Positions 10,782-22,969 of a stretch of DNA of 64,000 nucleotides are shown in pieces. The stretch is from Phaeotremella fagi. Its lineage: Eukaryota > Basidiomycota > Tremellomycetes > Tremellales > Phaeotremellaceae. The notes under the pieces are model-generated. The model was not told where the DNA came from, did not search any database, and saw only the letters and a program-made list of their open reading frames with translations. Positions within the stretch are counted from its first letter, which is position 1; every line of letters begins with the position of its first letter. The stretch lies in assembly GCA_001599715.1 (NCBI GenBank), contig BCHU01000009.1, positions 558,001-622,000 on the forward strand, written 5' to 3'. A program made the position numbers and the translations under genes.

Positions 10782-12844
10782 ATGGACGCCGATAAAAATC
10801 TTGACATTCAACACGATGAAATCGTTCCCAATCCATTAACCTCTGGTCACCCGGTGGTCGACGACTCTGCAGAAATTTTGCAAAGAGCTGGACACATTGA
10901 ATTCACCATCGAAGAAGACCGTAAAGTATTGCGTAAGATCGACTGGAGAGTTCTCAGTGCGTATTTTTTTGGCTCGGGTAAAGACTAGCTTCTGACACTT
11001 CTACGTTTTAGTTCCCATGATGATCATCTACACCCTTGTTCATCTTGACAAGAATGGCGTTAGTTACGGAGCTGTATTTGATTTGCAGACAGACACCGGC
11101 TTGGTAGGAACACAGTACGCTTGGCTAACAAGCTGTATCTACTTGGTGAGCCATTGATTCGAGTATGAAGACTGACGCTTATACTAACCTAATCACCTTG
11201 TAGGCACAACTAGTGTGGCAGCCGATTTCTTCTTTTGCCCTTGTCCGCCTTCCTCTTGGTAAATGGGTTACTGCAAATGTCCTTCTATGGGGCATCTGTG
11301 TGGCATGTATGGGTGCTGCAACAAACTTCAGCAGTTTGCTAGCTTTAAGAACTCTCATGGGCGCTTTCGAAGCAACTGGTAGGTATCATCAAACTCTTGG
11401 AGTACTCAACCTGATCTCTCGATAGTATCCCCTGCCTTCATTGCCGTCGTACAGCTCTGGTGGAGACGTCGAGAGCAGACTTACCGGAACACGTTCTGGC
11501 TAATGTCCTCTTCTATTGCAAGCATGGTAAGTCATTGATCTGAAGCTAGAAATGCAGGGGAGTTCTGATCGTCTCTCTCAGATTGGTCCACTCGCGGCAT
11601 TTGGCATCGGCCACATTGAAGTTGGAATCAAGCCCTACCAAGGAATTTTCATCTTCTTGGGGTGTATTACTGTCGTTCTTGCTCCAATCTTGATGTACTT
11701 CATGCCAGACGACATCAAAACTGCTAAATTCTTGAACGATCGAGAGAAAGCGATTGCCGTAGAGCGATTAAGGGCTAATAACACTGGCACCAAGACCTCG
11801 TGAGTTATTTCTATCAGATACGAATTCAAAGGCTTACTCTATACCAAGGGAATGGAAGTCTTATCAAGTCAAGGAAGCTTTCCTTGATCCGAAGACATGG
11901 GGCTGGGGACTGATGCTGATGCTTGCCGCCATCCCGTCTTCTGGTATTGGAGCTTTCGGTGGACTGATTACCAAGGGTTTCGGTTTCAACTCTTTCCAAA
12001 CTATTCTGTTCCAAATCCCCGTCAGTTTCCTCAACGCCATGGTTCTCTTATCTTCCACTTGGGTTATCAATAGAATCAACTTGAGATTCCCCGTTGTCGC
12101 GTGAGTTCCTTTTCGTGCTCTGCCCGAGGCATTCGAACTAACTTTGCAGATAGGTTCCTAGTCCTGCTCCCAATTGCGGGTGCGATTGGGGACCTGTTTA
12201 TCTCGAGAACCAACCCAAACGCTCTTCTCGGGGCTTATTACATTGTCATGCAATATACTGTCATTCGTAAGTTCTCATAGACCCGATTTCGTGGCGGATT
12301 GAAGCTCAAGTCCGAACGTAGAGCCACTTCTTTACTCCTGGGCCAACAGCAACGCTGCAGGAACCACAAAGCAACGTGTTATAGGCGGGCTAATGTTCGT
12401 CTGTCAATGTGCTGGTAATACAGCTGGTCCACAAGTATAGTGAGTGGCAAAATACGTGATTGAGGTGATTGATTGTCTGACACGAATCCCAGCTTGACTT
12501 CGGAAGCTCCTGTCTACCGCACTGGACTACTCGTTGACATTGGATGTTGGTGTGGCTTGTTTGTTCTTATCATTTGCATGGGATTCTACCTCAGAGTTTT
12601 GAACAGAAGACAGGAGAAACGCCGAGAAGCTCTTGGTCGTGTAGCGAAAATCGAAGACACTTCAATCATGACGCTCGAAGCAGCTGCCGTGAGTGAGAAG
12701 TGGTCGATGGAGATAAGTCTCACTGACATTTCTGCTCAGGCTTATAACAAAAACCTGGCTACTTTGCAAGAAACAGACGTTAACGCACATGCTTTCGAAG
12801 ATCAAACTGATTTTGAAAATCCTGATTTCATCTATGTTTTGTAG
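10782..12844 (+). CDS. MFS transporter 1, DAL5/allantoate permease-type anion:cation symporter
   Basis: Plasma-membrane permease of about 530 residues with repeated hydrophobic segments spread over at least eight exons. After a polar N-terminus, KIDWRVLIPMMIIYTLVHLDK and GVSYGAVFDLQTDTGLVGTQYAWLTS match the start of the fungal DAL5-type family, which imports small organic anions such as allantoate, nicotinate, pantothenate or biotin. Later come LVWQPISSFALVRLP, FIAVVQLWWRRREQTYR, GLITKGFGFNSFQTILFQIP, and the terminal TSEAPVYRTG shared with the second transporter at 51630-53606. The C-terminal tail ends DFENPDFIYVL. Introns are 45-60 nt. The substrate cannot be read from the sequence. CGGTCCG sites upstream suggest control by a Zn2Cys6 factor. 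Confidence 0.88.
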
Positions 12845-13033
12845 AAGGAGAGAAAGAAGAGCACATTCTGAATTGTTTATAATTTCCCAAACGCTTCCCC
12901 CTCTCTCAACTTATTTATTTGTATATGTTCACTCAAGAATGCAGCGTTACGAATGGAGATAAAAAGTATAGAATTGACGATGAAATGCTGCATTTTAGGC
13001 TATTCATTACAAGTGCACTAAGTCTTATGTTCC

Positions 13034-16000
13034 TCACTCCGCTTTCCAAATTCGACACAAGCCTTCTTCGTCCATGACCAAGGCCATCATATCATTTTGA
13101 TCCAACTCCATCATCCACTGACCATCATTCAAGTAAGAAGTCGTCCTCTGCTGACCTTTATCGTTGCCAGCCAAGAACACCACAACTTGTCCAGGACCGT
13201 CGGGTCTGAAAGGACGAAGATATTCTGCTGGTATATCAACCACTTGTGAGGGGTCTGACAAAGAGATACACATCGAGATCTCGCCTCTCGATTGATCGAG
13301 ACCAAATTTCTGCCCATCCAAAGCACCTCTCTGGTAATGCAGAGGATTCCTCGTGCCAGGACGAGCAGAAGGACCAACTTCTACAAGAACGTTTCGGAAA
13401 TCTAAAGCCCAATCCCAAGGTACAGCTAGGAGGCAGTCAGTTTAACGCTGGGCGCAAATAATGTTCACTTACCTTCAGGTCCAGCCATTGCAGAGTTGTT
13501 TACTGGAACACCATACGGAGTGGATGCAAACGGTGTAGGAGCGCCAAATGGTGTTGGAGCGCCGAAAGGTGTAGGGCCAGCCCCCGGTGTAGGAGCAGAG
13601 AGAGCCATGCCTGGTGTCGGAGCAGAGTAAGGAGTTGGGGCATGATATGGGGTGGGAGCAGAGTAGGGCGTTGGCGCTGCGTAGGTACTGGGACCAGCGG
13701 GAGTAGGTGCACTCAACATTCCAGTCAGTGGTCCACCGTAAGGAGTTGGGGCACTCAAAGCAGCTTGACCAAACTGCATATCGTCAGCGGTGGCTTTAAG
13801 GAAAATGAACCGTAGACTCACTCTCGATTGAGGTTCACTGTTGACAGAACTGGTCGGTGCTGGTGTACGTCCTCCAGAAGGTCCAGAAGCATAAGGATTT
13901 GGCGTTTTACCTCCACCGCCTCCAGCCCAAGCTGGAGTTTTACCGCCATCTCCAAATCCAGGACCTGGTGTCTTGCCACCTCCACCCCATCCCGGAGTTT
14001 TACCACCTGATCCAGCCCAACCAGGTGTTCGACCACCTAAACCACCTGCATATGGATTGGGGGTCTTCCCTCCAACCACACCGCCAGAAGCGTAAGGGTT
14101 TGGTGTTTGGCCAAATCGACCGGCAGGTGTACGGCCACCAATATTCGAAGGTGTTTGACCACCCTGCAGCAAGAAGGTTAAAATAGTGTTGTTGAAAGTA
14201 GAATGAGACAACTTGAACCTACCAATCCCATTCCTTGACCCATAGGAGCGTACGGGTTAACATCATAGCCACCCGCATTGGGAGCTCTATAACCATTACC
14301 GGAGCCACCGCCGTAGGAACCTCCTCCACCAGATTCGAGAGGGTAAGTTGAGCCAGTTTTAGGACTTGTTGTCAGTGACGATAGGCGAATATGACCCACT
14401 CTTTTCGCTTCAATGAAGACATGTTGATTGTCAAAGTTTTATTGTTCGTTGCCAACTCCACCCTCGCATTCTCACCCATGACATCTTTGATGATACCCAT
14501 CAATCCTTTACTTGTTCCTTTTATAACCACAACCAGGGTGTTGATCAGTCGAGACTTGTTCGAATTGGTAGCGGGTGGAGGCATTAAACTCGCACCTCCC
14601 ATAGGCAATTGCTGCTGAAGAGCTGGATTCAGTTTACCCAAATCCCCACCAGCGGCTTTAGGAGTGACTGAAACGAGAGTCGAAGCACGAGCAACGAAAA
14701 CACCATTGTTTTCGGGAAGTTCTCGATTGTGGAGATATACGAAAAGTGATCGGAAGATGCTGATTACCTCTCCACTTCGGTTCTGTTACGGTCAGGAGTA
14801 ACTCTCAAGTGTTATACAGACAACGGGAACCGAACTTACATCCCCGTCAACCTCTTTCATAGCGTCACCAACTCTGAAATCATTTTTCATCGAATCGGCC
14901 GCCGATGCGAATCTCATGTTGTCGCGACGTAGAGTGACTTGTTGAGGACTGACCAAACGTACTGAACCGTTCTGATCCAAGACTCGTAGCATAGTACCCT
15001 CAACCTTGATAATGACCGATGACGTTGTTGTGCTGCGATAGTCAGTATCGTTCATGAGGTCGAATGATGACTAGAAGACTCACTCCAGCATCACCAGATC
15101 ATGCAGTTCGTATAGCCCCCCTCGAGTGGTTGTTCCTGCTGTATCTGTTGCCTTTCTGACATCGCGTGAGAAAGCTTTGATCTAAGAGAGTAAGTACGAG
15201 CCAGAACACAGAAGCTCACCTCTTGCTGTCCTTGATCTGACATCAATGTGACAATATCGCCCTTGATTTCAACGACCATGCCGGAAACGTTTGCGTTTTT
15301 TCCACTCAAAACTTTGACATGTTCACCAACCTCGAATCTCTTCCTGACACTGGTGGATGGGAGTTCAACAATCTGCCCGTGGACGTCACCTCCGGTGGCT
15401 TTGATGGCTATGGTGTCGGGAGTGACGGTCTCGATTGTTCCGTATATACCAGCCAATTCGCCTTCATAAACTTCAACAGAGTCTCCTGGGAATAAAATAG
15501 CTCCGGTTCCAGTCTTGTTGGCATCGGCTAGAGCAGATAGATCAACCTTTGATACTGAAGCATCGTCACCGACGAATCGGGCTATTTCCTCTAAAGTAGG
15601 TTGAACGCCCTCCGTGATCACTGCATCACTCTTGATGTCCTTGACACAGAAGCCGTCGACATACTCATCGTTCTCAAAAATAAATGTTCCTTGAGCGGTT
15701 TGGCGGATGCTTTGTCTTCCGTAAATCTTTTTAACTTCGTCGTATTGGAAAGGTCTTGAAGGAGGTCGATTCCCCCCACCCAAACCTTTTTTATCTCTTT
15801 TCTTGTCCCTCGGGGTCAAATCTATCCTAGGAATATATTTGATGCCCACCACTCCGTTCGTCATTTGATCGACGTCCAAAACTTGTGCAAGGTCTCCCGA
15901 ATATTTTCCTCTTTTCATTCTGACCCACATTCCAGCTGTGAGATTGATATCCTTCTTCTTCATTTTGAGAAGTGGCGCCATTTCTTCTATAGGCACCAAC

Positions 16001-17195
16001 GTTGGCGCAGAACCACCAACGTAGACACCAATAACACCAGCTACCGCCTGAGCAACGGCTGAAGATTGGCGAGCTTCGACGAATATGAGTCCGGATAACG
16101 AGTCGCGGTAGAAAACCGATTGGATATCGATGGGATTAGCAGAGTTCTGAGAGGCAAAACACTTGTGAAAAATGGAAGCGATGATGTGTTTTTCACGACC
16201 AGTCTGTGATGTTTAGTGCAATTATACATAGAAATCACTCACTTTCACTCGAACCTGCCAGAGTGTTGGATCATTGACACCAGGCATAAGAAGACGCTGT
16301 GGGACAGCATCACTATCTCCATTGTACCTGGCTGCCTGACGACCGTGTCTCTCTTTCAATTGCTGAACGATATCTTCAACACTCTGTTCTTCGTTTCTTC
16401 GGACATTACGATCGAGACGTTGATGAGTGTAATCATTTGTTTCAGCTGCTCCGTCGGGTACCTCATCGATGAATCCTGCGACTTAGAAGGTCAGACCTGA
16501 CCCATAGGAAAGAGCCTACCATCCCCATAGTCGTCTTCCTCGTCCGCCTCCTCTTCATCATCATCTACCTCTGCTTCAACATCAAGGAAACGATTACGAT
16601 TCTTTTTCTTATTTCTCTTTCGTTTCTGAGAGGTCAGTAGCTAGTCGTGACAAGGCATCTCACCTTTTTGGGGTGGTTTGCTGTGAAAAGTCAGTTCAGA
16701 ACGGTATAACTCTCTTCACATACAGTCAACATCTTCATCATCTTCATCTTCATCATCCTCGTCCTCGTCTTCATCATCATCGTCTCCATCGACATCTTTT
16801 TCCTCGTCTTCATCTTCATCCTCTTGCTCGGCATTTGCTTGAGCCCCATTGGTGTCACCTCCGTCGTCCTCCTGCAAAGAGATCAGTTGAATCCTTTGAC
16901 CATCCCGAAATATTACGATATCAACGTACGTCGTCGTCCTCTTTGAAAAGGAAATCATGGGAATTTCAGCGATGATTCTTGATAGTTCTAGAAAAGACAT
17001 TACTCACCATCCGGATCTCTTACTCGTGGCTAGTCACATCGCTTGGTAAGTTACGTTGAGGTAATAAAAGGAGGAGCGACTTACCCTCTTCTTGTTCTTG
17101 TTTACGACACGTTGAGGTTCTAGATCATCACGGTCACTCTGATCCGAATCACTCTTAACAGCAGTTGGCGAAGGAGACCTATCGTCGTCTGACAT
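13034..17195 (-). CDS. SPT5: transcription elongation factor Spt5
   Basis: Subunit of the Spt4-Spt5 (DSIF) complex that rides on RNA polymerase II and supports processive elongation and mRNA processing. About 1,100 residues. N-terminus: MSDDDRSPSPTAVKSD, then a long Asp/Glu-rich region (about 16720-16870). Next is the NGN domain (LWQVRVKTGREKH, FVEARQSS) and several KOW modules (AGMWVRMKRGKYSGDLAQV; GDSVEVYEGELAGIYGTIE; GEHVKVLSGKNANVSGMV). The C-terminal repeat region (about 13480-14330) has TPNPYA, TPGWG and SAPTPYG-type units, which kinases phosphorylate in other fungi. A final KOW-like segment ends GLCRIWKAE. The start was chosen because this short Ser/Asp-rich exon splices in frame. Confidence 0.95.
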
Positions 17196-17591
17196 GACCG
17201 CTGTATAGAGGAGAGTAGAGGAGAGGAGAAAAGAGTGAGATCAAGCAATAAAGAGGAAAGGGATAATTAATGTAAATGGAAGTGAGTGGTGGTATTTATC
17301 AATGAGCAGCAGTCGGTACTCGGATAAATTCAGAATAATCACTAAAAATAAATAATCTGTCTTCTGCTGCAGTTGACTACCACAATTTCTGTCACTAGAA
17401 TGCATGCTTCATGATAATATGGATGGATTTAATCAATTGATTGAATTAAATCTGCCTGGATTGGCTTGATATATATTTACAAGTGTATGGTCAAAATGAA
17501 GAAATTAAAATATGTACAATGCTTTGGTCTCCAACCCTTGCCCAGCTTCTTCCTTCTGACCTCCTCGAATCTAACTGGAGTCTGATGTCCA
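17196..17591. other. intergenic, SPT5 promoter and CAC2 3' region
   Basis: About 400 bp between the SPT5 start and the CAC2 stop (both minus strand). AT-rich, with no coding frame of note and no repeat recognised. Confidence 0.5.
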
Positions 17592-20224
17592 TCATTGAGT
17601 TTCGTCACTGCCCAGATGGGTTAGAGCAATTCGCCTTTTCTTCTTTGGAGCTTCATTTTCTTCACCCGATCCCGTGTTTCGTTTGGAAGCTAAACTCTCA
17701 GAATCACCTAGACCTAAACCAGTGATCGAAGATTCTGATTCGGTCTCTACAGGTCGACTAAAGCTGAAAGAGTCGCTCTCTTCCCCCGGAGTTGGAAGTA
17801 CTGGATCACTAGATGAAGTGGTGCTGCTTGGAGGATGAGGGAAACTGTGAGATGACGAAAATATTGGATGTCCAAGAGAAGAGGGTCCAGTTGCAGCGAT
17901 ACTCGATGAAGTTGAACTCTCCCTTTCTGATCTCGGTGGAGCTGGCGATTGACGCAGCGAGATTGCTGGGGAATGGGGAATTGGAGTTGGTGTATTGGAA
18001 GGATGATTTTGAGTGTGAGACGCGACATTCGACAGTTGTCGATGAAATTGTTGAATGGGATGAACAGTGCCCAGTTCAGCCATGTCAAATACAACAATCG
18101 AACAGTATCCGTCTGCACTGGAAAGCATCATGACTTGTCCATCGGGAGACCTAGAATATCAGCGTGGACGACGGATTCAACTTACCAAGCGACGTCTGTA
18201 AATCCAGCATAATGAAGACCTCTGAAAATCGCTATGGGACCAGCTTGTTGAGTGTCATATAAAAGGACAGAATCCTGACAAGCCACAGCATATAGAAGCC
18301 TATACGGGAGTGCGAAAACTGATCCTAAACCTTTCTCTTTCTCCTTCTCCTTTTCTTTTTCTTTTTCATCCTTTGTTGTTGGTGGAGGTGGAGGAGGCAT
18401 CGAAAGAGATACATTCACAGGACCATCGCTACGGTCGAGTACGATCTGCTTTGGTTCTTGGCTTGTAGCGGAGACACCAGATCGTAAATCATAAAATATA
18501 GGGGAGAAACGAATCGCGACAGCAGCAGTTTTGTGGCCAGGTAAATGAGCGATGGGCGCTCTGGAGAGATTGGCTCGAGAGTAGATGAAGACAGTTGGAC
18601 GATTTTCCAAAGGTTTCGGTCGAGGTATAGAAGATTCTCCACCATCGTGTGAAAGACTACGAGCTGTCAACAACGGTGAACCACGGAATATCTGGTCCTC
18701 TATCTGGCCAGCTGGTGTTAATAGCAAACTGCCATCAGGCGAGAAGGTAAGTCGACGGAAGAACCTTGTCATTCCCTCTTCACCGTAGAGCCTTTGCATG
18801 ATGGCTTGACTAGTGGGTGGTGGAGCTCGAATTGCGGGTAACGGTGGAATGGGGGATGGAGAGCGTCCACGTCCAGGGAAATTTGATGCACTAAGAGCTG
18901 GTGATCCAGCAGCTTGAGAACCAGAGAACGATGATCTTCTTGAACCGGGTTTGTTGGACGTCGAAGGAGGATTCATGGTGGGTGGTTGAGGTGTCGAAGG
19001 AACTGAAGTACTTGGCGTCAAGGGAGGAGCAGCATGACTTTGATGAGCAGGCTCCATTTCTGAAGCCGTGGTGATGACAGAACCTGCGTCGGAAGTCGTC
19101 GACCCTCGGCGAACCATGTTTGGTCTTGAAGTAGACGGGAAAGATGGAGTACGAGAATGTCTAATCTCCATACGTGTCGCTCGAGAGATTGGATGGACGT
19201 CAGGTATCCCGTTTCGGTAGGCGAAGGTATTGACATGAACAGATCTACGAAAATCAGCTTAGTCGAGGATCGTCACTGACCTATCGCTGCTCTGTGTGGC
19301 AATGTATTCATTCAAAGGATCCCAAGAAACACCTTGAACATTGTGAGTGTGTTCACGTAGAGCGAAAACACATTCGCCTGTAATCAGTAAAGTTTTCTTA
19401 CTTGAAACTCACCTGTCGAAGCCTTCCATATGGTAGCTGTGTTATCGGTGGAACCTGCAATGAACCATTCTCCATCAGGCGACCAAGCAAGATCGTAAAC
19501 GTGCTTGGTAGTAACCCTTGGAACATCAGTACGTGTTTTGTAAATGGAAGAAGGTCGGGCTCACTGTAACATTTTCTGCAGTCGCCAATGCTCTTTATCT
19601 GGAACCTCCTCCGGTTGTTCTCCAAAATTTGAGACTGCTTTGTCGGAGGGGACCCATAAGATCACGTTTCCATCTAAGATACAAGTGAATACATGATCAT
19701 AAGTATGAACTTACCATCTCCTGCTGAAGCCAGAGTTTGACCGTTGGGACTGAAACGAACAACGTTGACGGCAGCAGTATGTTTCGAAAGAGTAGTCAAA
19801 TATTCCGCACGAGGTGGATGAACAGTAACGTCTTGTCCAGAGGTAGAGGATGACGAGGATGATGATGAAGGAATGTTGGGATGAATCATCCATAACTTGT
19901 GAGGGTTAGTTCATCATTTCAACCACGTAAGTGACTATTATTACATACTCGAACTTTTGAATCTCCACCACAAGTAGCTAAACGGTATTGTCGTCCACCA
20001 GCAATGACCGAACCTTTTTCTTTCTCCTTTTCTTTTTCTTTATCTCTCTCGTCCTCATCAGTACTTGAAGGAAGGAGACGCTTGAGCTGAGCAGTTGAGA
20101 CCGATTGAAAATCGCAAGAATAAACCGCTTGGGTTTCATGCCAACTATTCATCAGAGTACGTGGTCAGCTCGACCAGAAAGTATTTTGGCCAACTCACGA
20201 TATCTCCAAGACTTTAGGCCGCAT
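17592..20224 (-). CDS. CAC2: chromatin assembly factor 1 p60-like WD40 subunit
   Basis: WD40 subunit of the CAF-1 complex, which deposits new H3-H4 behind replication forks. About 770 residues. It begins [21 protein letters not shown], the hallmark start of the CAC2/CHAF1B family, followed by WD repeats ([79 protein letters not shown]). A long Ser/Pro-rich insertion then separates these from the last repeats ([38 protein letters not shown]), and the C-terminal tail is Ser/Pro-rich. Two Lys-Glu runs (KEKEKEKEK) occur in loops. The first exon is short and splices at a GT-AG intron to ISWHET. It shares a divergent promoter with RAD51. Confidence 0.92.
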
Positions 20225-21072
20225 CCTGTTCTACTCTAAATTATTATAGGAAATCGTTGAGATCAAGAATACAGAATTGGAGAGGATACAGTATCCGGGA
20301 TGAATTTATCAGATTCTAAATAAGGTTGAGGCTGACTGAAAACTGATAAGGTGAGATGAGGAATGGAAAGTAAGGAGTGTCTGATTAATAAAAGGTTGGT
20401 GAAGGTCCCTGGACGAGGATGATATTGAAAGGAGAGCAGCTATGTATGTATCAAGTTAAGATGTTGGATTGACGAATTGGGGGTGAGTGGGTGGAGATGA
20501 GACTTGACCAAAATGTCATAAACCACAGGAATCCAATTATTTCTGAGTGTGTGTTGGCAGTGGCCAGTAGGAGGGGTAGAAGGATGAGGATGGGATGAGA
20601 ATGAATGAGAGCAGACGTCGACGTGAAGGTAGAGGTAGCAGATACAGTAATAATATGAATGGGTCAGGACTGGATGGATGGAGGGTGATTGGTTGATTTA
20701 ATTTACTAATAGTGGTTACTAAATTGTTACTAATGGTTCTAATGAAATCTCGTTACGACTTTACAACTTTACTTAGGGAGTAATACTTTCAGCTACAATT
20801 ACTAATAAAAGGTATTCCTAATGACTAATTAATGATTGGTTCCGCTAATGCTAATGCGAATCACTTTGACGCGTCTCCTAAGTAAGTGCTTACAGTCCAG
20901 TCAACTTGATTTGACCCACCCGCGACTGTTTTCATTTCAAGTCCATGTTTACTAAATACTTAATTATTTAATTGTCGTTACTTGACTTCATTCACATTAT
21001 TATCATATTTCAGTGACACCACAACTTGATTATAACCCATCTTCATCTCTCACTTGACTCAATATCACTAGC
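20225..21072. promoter_or_regulatory. bidirectional promoter region of CAC2 and RAD51
   Basis: 848 bp between two divergent S-phase genes. It contains one exact MluI cell-cycle box ACGCGT at 20869-20874, about 200 bp before the RAD51 ATG, and a palindrome ACGTCGACGT near 20614-20625. In fungi MBF binds ACGCGT and drives G1/S genes; both neighbours fit that class. Confidence 0.5.
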
Positions 21073-22515
21073 ATGACATCCCAAGAACAACTTCAAGAAG
21101 AAGATGATGCATTCGAAATCATGGCTCCATTGCTGGTGGCAAAGCTTCAAGTAAGTGTTTTCGGTTGTTTGACATCAACATGCACACACTCTCTCTATCA
21201 TACGCTGACCTTCTTAAACTGTTTATCAGGAGTGCGGAATCTCAGCTCAAGATACCAAGAAATTGACGGAAGCAGGATTCTTCACCGTTGAAAGTATAGC
21301 TTTTACACCTAAGAAACACTTGTGTACGATCAAGGGTATCAGTGAACAAAAAGCAGAAAAGATTTTACAGGAAGGTGCGTGATTGAGTTGCATGATATCA
21401 TCTTGAGAGAAACTGATCCTGTTTCTCATCTCAGCATGTAAACTGGTTCCAATGGGATTCACAACCGCAACTGAAATTCATTCTCGTCGATCTGAACTTG
21501 TCCATATCACAACTGGTTCTACAGGAATCGACACCATTCTGGGTGGTGGTATAGAAACTGGAGCTATTACGGAGTTATATGGTCAGTCACATTATACTTG
21601 AGGGCAGTGGGATAATGCTAATAATATGTTTAGGAGAATTTAGAACTGGTAAATCACAAATCTGTCATACCTTGGCTGTCACTTGTCAGGTAAGCTTAGC
21701 TTTTCGTCCACTCAACTGACAGGAAGCTACCTGTTAGCATGGGTGGTGGGGAAGGCAAATGTCTTTACATCGATACCGAGGGAACTTTCCGTCCTGTCAG
21801 AATGTTGGCGGTCGCAGAACGATTTGGATTGGACGGGGAATCAGTTCTTGACAACATCGCTTATGCTCGTGCTTATAACGCTGATCATCAACTTCAACTT
21901 TTGGTCCAAGCCAGTGCGATGATGGCGGAGTCAAGGTAAGAGAGGTACAAATTGAGGCAACTAACGTGTTCAGATTCTCTTTACTAATCGTCGACTCGTG
22001 TACATCTCTTTATCGAACGGATTTCTCGGGTAGAGGAGAGCTCTCCGCAAGACAAACTCATTTAGCAAAATTCTTGAGAACGTTGATGAGATTGGCAGAT
22101 GAGGTGAGTTTACGCGACACATCGAAGGGTCATAAATTAATCTCATCCTTGCTCAGTTCGGTGTCGCTGTTGTAGTCACCAATCAAGTAGTTGCTCAAGT
22201 TGATGGTGGTCAATTCGCCCAGGCTGATGCAAAGAAACCTATGTGAGTAGAGTTTCGATCTAGCTTCTATTTAACTGACACGTAACAGCGGAGGTAACAT
22301 CATGGCTCACGCATCGACAACACGTCTTTCGTTAAGGAAAGGTCGAGGTAGCACGAGAGTCTGTAAAATCATTGACAGTCCATGTTTACCAGAGGCTGAG
22401 GCAATTTTCTCCATCAAGTATGTTGGGATTACTTCCGTGTTGTACCTGACTTGACTGACCCAATCGCAGCTCAAACGGTATAGGTGAACCAGAGGAAATG
22501 AAAATGGATGGGTGA
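21073..22515 (+). CDS. RAD51: DNA recombinase Rad51
   Basis: RecA-family ATPase that forms filaments on single-stranded DNA and carries out strand exchange in homologous recombination. About 340 residues. The N-terminal helix-hairpin-helix region ([32 protein letters not shown]) precedes the core: [22 protein letters not shown] (Walker A), [21 protein letters not shown] (Walker B and following), [15 protein letters not shown], and [46 protein letters not shown] and the C-terminus fit Rad51 better than Dmc1. Introns are short and mostly canonical. One intron uses AAG at 21726 as acceptor, four bases after a competing CAG. Confidence 0.95.
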
Positions 22516-22969
22516 TGATGATAATAGAAGATGAATATGGTATGGCTATAGCTGTTACTAAAGTTTCATTTCTCTATTCTCTGTACTCTGTCTATGTATG
22601 ATTGTTGTAGGATAGGATGGAGGGATTACTTGTATCAGCCAGACAGCATTGCAGTAAGTAATCCGCCACATTAGAATCGAGGAAGGGGAAAGATAAGTAG
22701 GTCGTTGGCATCACCATCAAGACGCGCTTTTATGGCTTTCAGCTTCATTTAAATCTTTTCGTTCCTTTAGTTTTTCATTAATTACTTTATCATTCAATTC
22801 GTATATCAGCTTACCTTGGCATCATATCGTATAGGTGATCATCACACTATCTCAACTCGCCAATCTTGAATCAAGTTTATCCTTGCCCCATCTGCACACT
22901 CGCTTCACCGTCTTACTTTTCTGTTGTCGACTTGTTCCGCCCCTTGGCTTCTAGTCGTCTGTGAAAGCG
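22516..22969. other. intergenic, RAD51 3' end and GT69 promoter
   Basis: 454 bp between two plus-strand genes. Pyrimidine-rich towards the right end, as usual before fungal starts. No coding frame or RNA gene recognised. Confidence 0.5.

Noticed and set aside
13465..14211. Separate Gly/Pro-rich gene
   Set aside because: This is the C-terminal repeat region of Spt5 and splices in frame with the rest.
16673..16975. Plus-strand frame rich in His/Leu
   Set aside because: Antisense shadow of the Asp/Glu-rich region of SPT5.
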